Part shown: positions 4,730 through 7,163 of the stretch, piece after piece
Position numbering within the stretch: position 1 is the stretch's first letter
Layout: each line of letters opens with the position of its first letter
Assembly (NCBI GenBank): GCA_003165615.1
Contig: PLWR01000596.1
Span: 1 to 7,163, forward strand
DNA: 7,163 bases
Reading direction: 5' to 3'
DNA from: Acidobacteriota bacterium
Lineage (GTDB): Bacteria > Acidobacteriota > Terriglobia > UBA7540
The notes under the pieces: generated by a model
Database searches by the model: none
What the model was told of the DNA's origin: nothing
Seen by the model: the letters and a program-made list of their open reading frames with translations, nothing else
Position numbers and translations under genes: made by a program

Positions 4730-5601
4730 TGCAGTGAGCGGAGATAACTCCGAAAAGCTTTGCCCAGGTCAGGCCGGTCGAGCGCAATTTCCACGGTGGC
4801 TTGCAGGAAGCCGAGTTTATCACCCGCGTCGTATCGCTTACCCTCGAAGACATAACCGTAAACGGGTTCCTTGGCGAGCAGCCGCCGCAGGCCATCGGTG
4901 AGTTGGATTTCTCCCCCCGCGCCCGGAACAACGCTGGAAAGGGCTTTCCAAATCGAAGGCGTCAGAATGTAACGCCCGATCACGGCCAGGTTTGAGGGGG
5001 CTTCTGACGGCGACGGCTTTTCGATCATGTCCTCAATCTGGTAAAGCCGCCCCGGGCACTCGTCATCCTGCACCAGACGCCCGCGAATGATTCCGTAATT
5101 TGAAACCGACTTTCGGGGAACCCGCTGAATAGCAACAACCGTGTGCCCACAACGGTCATAAACTTTCAGCATCTGCTTCAGGCAGGGCACCTCATTCACA
5201 ATGATGTCGTCGGAGAGCAGCACCGCAAAGGGTTCATCCTCCACCAGGTTGCGCGCGGTGAGGATGGCATCACCTAATCCTCTGGGGATTTGCTGCCGCA
5301 CATAGGCGAAGCGCAGCATGCCGGAAATCGATCGGAGTTGGCGACGGAGATCCTCCTTGCCTTTTCCTGCCAGCTCCCGCTCCAGTTCGGTAGAGACATC
5401 AAAGTGATTTTCGATAGCCTGTTTGCCACGCCCCGTAACAAAGACCACCATGGGTATGCCGGATGCGGCCACTTCCTCCACCGCATACTGCACCAACGGC
5501 TTGTCCACGATCGGCAGCATTTCCTTGGGTTGGGCCTTGGTTGCCGGCAGGAAACGCGTCCCCAGCCCGGCCACCGGTAACACCGCTTTGCGGATCCGCA
5601 T
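4723..5601 (-). CDS. galU: UTP--glucose-1-phosphate uridylyltransferase (UDP-glucose pyrophosphorylase)
   Basis: This 292-residue cytoplasmic enzyme makes UDP-glucose from UTP and glucose-1-phosphate for exopolysaccharide, lipopolysaccharide and sugar-nucleotide pathways. The family signature is complete: KAVLPVAGLGTRFLPATKA (5-23) for nucleotide binding, QPKEMLPIVDKP (24-35), QIPRGLGDAI (104-113), LLSDD (128-132) with the metal-binding aspartate, IEKP (193-196), GEIQLTDG (230-237) and RYDAGDKLGFLQA (256-268). Length is typical. I choose the ATG at 5601 because GAGGG lies a few bases upstream on the minus strand and MRIRKAV is the usual start; an in-frame ATG at 5628 would add 9 residues without a ribosome site. 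RmlA-type thymidylyltransferases share the fold, but QPKEMLP and GEIQLTDG favour GalU. It is convergent with fmdB and divergent from tsaD. Confidence 0.95.
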   Translation of the reverse strand: MRIRKAVLPVAGLGTRFLPATKAQPKEMLPIVDKPLVQYAVEEVAASGIPMVVFVTGRGKQAIENHFDVSTELERELAGKGKEDLRRQLRSISGMLRFAYVRQQIPRGLGDAILTARNLVEDEPFAVLLSDDIIVNEVPCLKQMLKVYDRCGHTVVAIQRVPRKSVSNYGIIRGRLVQDDECPGRLYQIEDMIEKPSPSEAPSNLAVIGRYILTPSIWKALSSVVPGAGGEIQLTDGLRRLLAKEPVYGYVFEGKRYDAGDKLGFLQATVEIALDRPDLGKAFRSYLRSLHI

Positions 5602-5655
5602 GTGCCCTCGCTCGCCTTGTGATTTCATTGCCACAGGATTCCCTGGGCGACGTTC

Positions 5656-5684
5656 AGTTTACCCCTCGCTTCCACACTCGTCAA
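5656..5684 (-). promoter_or_regulatory. Likely sigma70-type promoter of galU
   Basis: Read on the minus strand, TTGACG (5684-5679, 5 of 6) is followed after exactly 17 bp by TAAACT (5661-5656, 4 of 6). Transcription would start near 5649, giving a leader of about 48 nt before ATG 5601. The heptamer array begins only 6 bp upstream of the -35 box. Confidence 0.6.
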
Positions 5685-5690
5685 AGCATG

Positions 5691-5753
5691 TATTGCCGAT
5701 TGTCGATTTACCATTGCCGATGGACGATTGTCGATTGTCGATTGCCGAATGCC
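5691..5753 (+). repeat. Heptamer array, GATTGTC/GATTGCC type, forward arm
   Basis: Nine units lie in perfect 7-bp register with no indels. Consensus is GATTGYC: three units are exact GATTGTC (5698, 5726, 5733), one is exact GATTGCC (5740), and the other five differ by one to three bases. One distinctive unit, GATGGAC (5719-5725), is also found in the reverse arm. The array lies between the galU promoter and tsaD and encodes nothing I can support. Confidence 0.85.
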
Positions 5754-5782
5754 GAGGAGCAACAAGGAAATCATCCTCCGCT

Positions 5783-5852
5783 TTCAATCGGCAATCGTCA
5801 ATCATCCATCGGCAATTGACAATCGTTAATCGGCAATCGACAATCGTCAATG
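5783..5852 (-). repeat. Heptamer array, GATTGTC/GATTGCC type, reverse arm ending at the tsaD start
   Basis: Ten units in perfect 7-bp register run in the opposite orientation to the forward arm (plus-strand consensus GRCAATC). They include GGCAATC twice and GACAATC twice. The unit ATCCATC (5804-5810) mirrors the odd GATGGAC of the forward arm. A 29-bp spacer (5754-5782) separates the arms. The last unit ends 2 nt before the tsaD ATG, so the array takes the place of a ribosome binding site. Confidence 0.85.
5816..5844 (+). promoter_or_regulatory. Possible tsaD promoter formed inside the heptamer array
   Basis: A perfect TTGACA (5816-5821) arises at the junction of units GGCAATT and GACAATC. 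Exactly 17 bp further lies GACAAT (5839-5844, 4 of 6 to TATAAT). Transcription would begin near 5851, almost on the ATG at 5855, which would make the mRNA nearly leaderless. The first base of the -10 box is wrong, and similar GACAAT words recur in the array, so chance is possible. Confidence 0.4.
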
Positions 5853-5854
5853 TG

Positions 5855-6991
5855 ATGTTGGTTCTGGGAATTGAATCGAGTTGCGATGAAACGGCAGCGG
5901 CAGTAGTGGCCGACGGCGAGAGGATTTGCTCGAGCGCGGTGGCCTCACAAATCCTCATGCACGAAAAATACGGCGGCGTGGTTCCGGAACTCGCCTCACG
6001 CGAACACTTGCGCGCCATCGGGCCGGTTGTGGATGAGGCCTGCCAGCAGGCCGCGGTGACTCTGCGCGAGGTGGACGCGATCGCTGTTACCGAAGGCCCG
6101 GGCTTGATCGGCTCACTCATGGTGGGACTGGTTTACGGCAAAGCCCTGGCCTTATCCTTGCACAAGCCTCTGGTGGGAGTGAATCACCTGGAAGGCCACA
6201 TCCATGCCGTGCTGCTTGAAAATAAAATCGACCGCGCCGCCGGCAAGCCTCTTCCGGAAGCGCAGGTTCCCGCTGTTACCCTGGTGGTTTCCGGCGGCCA
6301 CACCACTCTGTTTCACGTTGCGCCCGGTGCTTCAGGAGCTCAGCAAGCCTTTCCGCCATTCGCTTATACCCAGCTTGGCCACTCGCGCGACGACGCTGCG
6401 GGCGAAGCGTTCGACAAGGTCGCCCGGCTGCTCGCCCTGGGATATCCTGGCGGGCCGATCATTGATAAGCTCTCCCGTTTCGGCGATCCCCACGCGGTGG
6501 ATTTTGGCCACATCAGGATGAAAGGCAATCCTTTCGATTTCAGTTTTTCCGGACTTAAGACCGCCGTGCTCTACCGCGTGCGCGGCAAGGATCTGGCGGT
6601 CGAAGCGGAGGAGCGTCGCGCCTGGCGCAAAACCGTTCAGCGCCCCAACCTGGATGAGCTGCGCGGCCGTTGTTCGCAGGCGACGCTTGACCTCATCGCC
6701 AGCTTCCAATATGCCGTGGTGCAGGACTTGGTGGAGCGCACCCTCGCCGCCGCCGAAGACTCCCACGTCGATAACATCTTTGTCTCCGGAGGCGTGGCGT
6801 GCAATTCACTGCTGCGCCAGCGCTTTGCCCACCGGTGCAAGGGATTCCAGGTGTTTTTTCCTTCCCCATCTCTTTCCACGGACAATGCCGCCATGATTGC
6901 CGCCGCCGGTTACTATAAACTCCTCGCGGGCGAGCGCGCCGGCATCTCCCTTGCCCCCCAGGCGTCGTTTCCTCTTGGCGTGAAACGGTAA
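5855..6991 (+). CDS. tsaD: tRNA N6-adenosine threonylcarbamoyltransferase TsaD
   Basis: This 378-residue cytoplasmic enzyme transfers threonylcarbamoyl from threonylcarbamoyl-AMP to A37 of ANN-decoding tRNAs, working with TsaB and TsaE, which are not in this window. Visible Kae1/TsaD motifs are VLGIESSCDET (3-13), the metal-binding HLEGH (H111, H115), VSGGHT (145-150), GEAFDK, GYPGGP, FSFSGLKTA (229-237), VSGGVACNS (310-318) and TDNAA (342-346), with D343 as the third metal ligand by family comparison. It is longer than the usual 337-350 residues. About 25 extra residues, rich in charged side chains, lie between FSFSGLKTA and the next helix (near 243-268). The start at ATG 5855 gives the canonical N-terminus; there is no Shine-Dalgarno site. 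The frame is open back to 5423 through the repeat arrays and over antisense galU, which I do not consider coding. Confidence 0.95.
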   Translation: MLVLGIESSCDETAAAVVADGERICSSAVASQILMHEKYGGVVPELASREHLRAIGPVVDEACQQAAVTLREVDAIAVTEGPGLIGSLMVGLVYGKALALSLHKPLVGVNHLEGHIHAVLLENKIDRAAGKPLPEAQVPAVTLVVSGGHTTLFHVAPGASGAQQAFPPFAYTQLGHSRDDAAGEAFDKVARLLALGYPGGPIIDKLSRFGDPHAVDFGHIRMKGNPFDFSFSGLKTAVLYRVRGKDLAVEAEERRAWRKTVQRPNLDELRGRCSQATLDLIASFQYAVVQDLVERTLAAAEDSHVDNIFVSGGVACNSLLRQRFAHRCKGFQVFFPSPSLSTDNAAMIAAAGYYKLLAGERAGISLAPQASFPLGVKR

Positions 6992-7163
6992 TAGGCCGCT
7001 GAACACGTTTTGCAGGGGCTGGACTTGGCCTGCCGTGGGAACCCCAAGGGGTAGCTTGCGCAAATCATGGCAATAACTTGCTTGCCTCATCCCACAGAGG
7101 GACCCGAGGGTAAAAAAGGGTTGGGCAACATTTTGCGGACCTGTCATCCTGAACCCCGACGCC
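6992..7163. other. Intergenic region after tsaD, no gene seen
   Basis: These 172 bases hold no supportable ORF, no clear terminator and no promoter I would defend. ACCCCAAGGGGT at 7041-7052 is a near-palindrome of little strength. The last bases, TGTCATCCTGA at 7142-7152 followed by a C-rich run, resemble the edge of a common intergenic repeat of environmental Acidobacteria genomes (from memory), but the window ends before a partner arm could be seen. Confidence 0.4.

Noticed and set aside
5691..5852. CRISPR array
   Set aside because: Units are 7 bp without spacers and the two arms are inverted; there are no cas genes.
5423..5854. In-frame N-terminal extension of TsaD (143 more codons), including 7-residue periodic peptides from the arrays
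   Set aside because: The extension runs antisense to galU and through the repeats. The peptide period is only the 21-bp (three-unit) consequence of 7-bp repeats. Canonical TsaD begins at MLVLGIESSCDET.
5659..6120. Minus-strand ORF of 153 codons across the arrays and the tsaD 5' end
   Set aside because: It is antisense to conserved TsaD motifs, has no recognisable domain, and reads repeats in its second half.
7041..7052. ACCCCAAGGGGT palindrome as terminator of tsaD
   Set aside because: The loop would be only 2 nt and no T run follows.

Overview
The window looks like part of a chromosome of an Acidobacteriota bacterium of the Terriglobia/Koribacter type. This is an inference from three things: the Acidobacteria-flavoured small exported proteins with an SxCGAKH motif, the moderately high G+C, and the many short structured repeats between genes. 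There is no phage, plasmid, CRISPR or transposase gene. The genes are mostly housekeeping.

Layout. (1) 142-1052: two related small exported cysteine proteins, each its own unit. The first ends in a clear intrinsic terminator and the second has a weak promoter and a good Shine-Dalgarno site. (2) 1053-1843: a repeat-rich stretch with an inverted pair of GTAG-headed REP-like hairpins, an unassigned basic 47-residue small ORF, and the last third of a rhodanese-like gene cut off by another REP-like hairpin. (3) 1844-4065: a secreted two-domain protein (small N-terminal helical domain, Ala/Pro linker, LolA-like C-terminal domain), followed 32 nt later by a TrmJ-type tRNA methyltransferase. (4) 4180-4533: an FmdB-type zinc-ribbon protein with a near-consensus promoter and a TTG start, convergent with galU (4723-5601, minus). 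(5) 5855-6991: tsaD, divergent from galU.

The most unusual content is between genes. Three intergenic regions (4033-4116, 4544-4729, 5691-5852) hold imperfect tandem arrays with a strict 7-bp period. The unit sequence differs in each place (GGGACAC, CTGACAC, GACAATC), but all three can be rotated to GACAnnn. In each place both orientations occur facing each other. The largest is a pair of arrays of nine and ten heptamers between galU and tsaD. They can fold into a 56-bp imperfect hairpin and run to within 2 nt of the tsaD start codon. Array edges coincide with gene ends: the trmJ C-terminal tail and stop, the galU stop and the tsaD start. I consider this the best candidate for something undescribed in the window.

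Functionally, trmJ (wobble-independent ribose methylation at tRNA position 32) and tsaD (t6A37 synthesis) both act on the tRNA anticodon loop. They are not in one operon here. galU makes UDP-glucose for the cell envelope. The secreted proteins have no assigned role.
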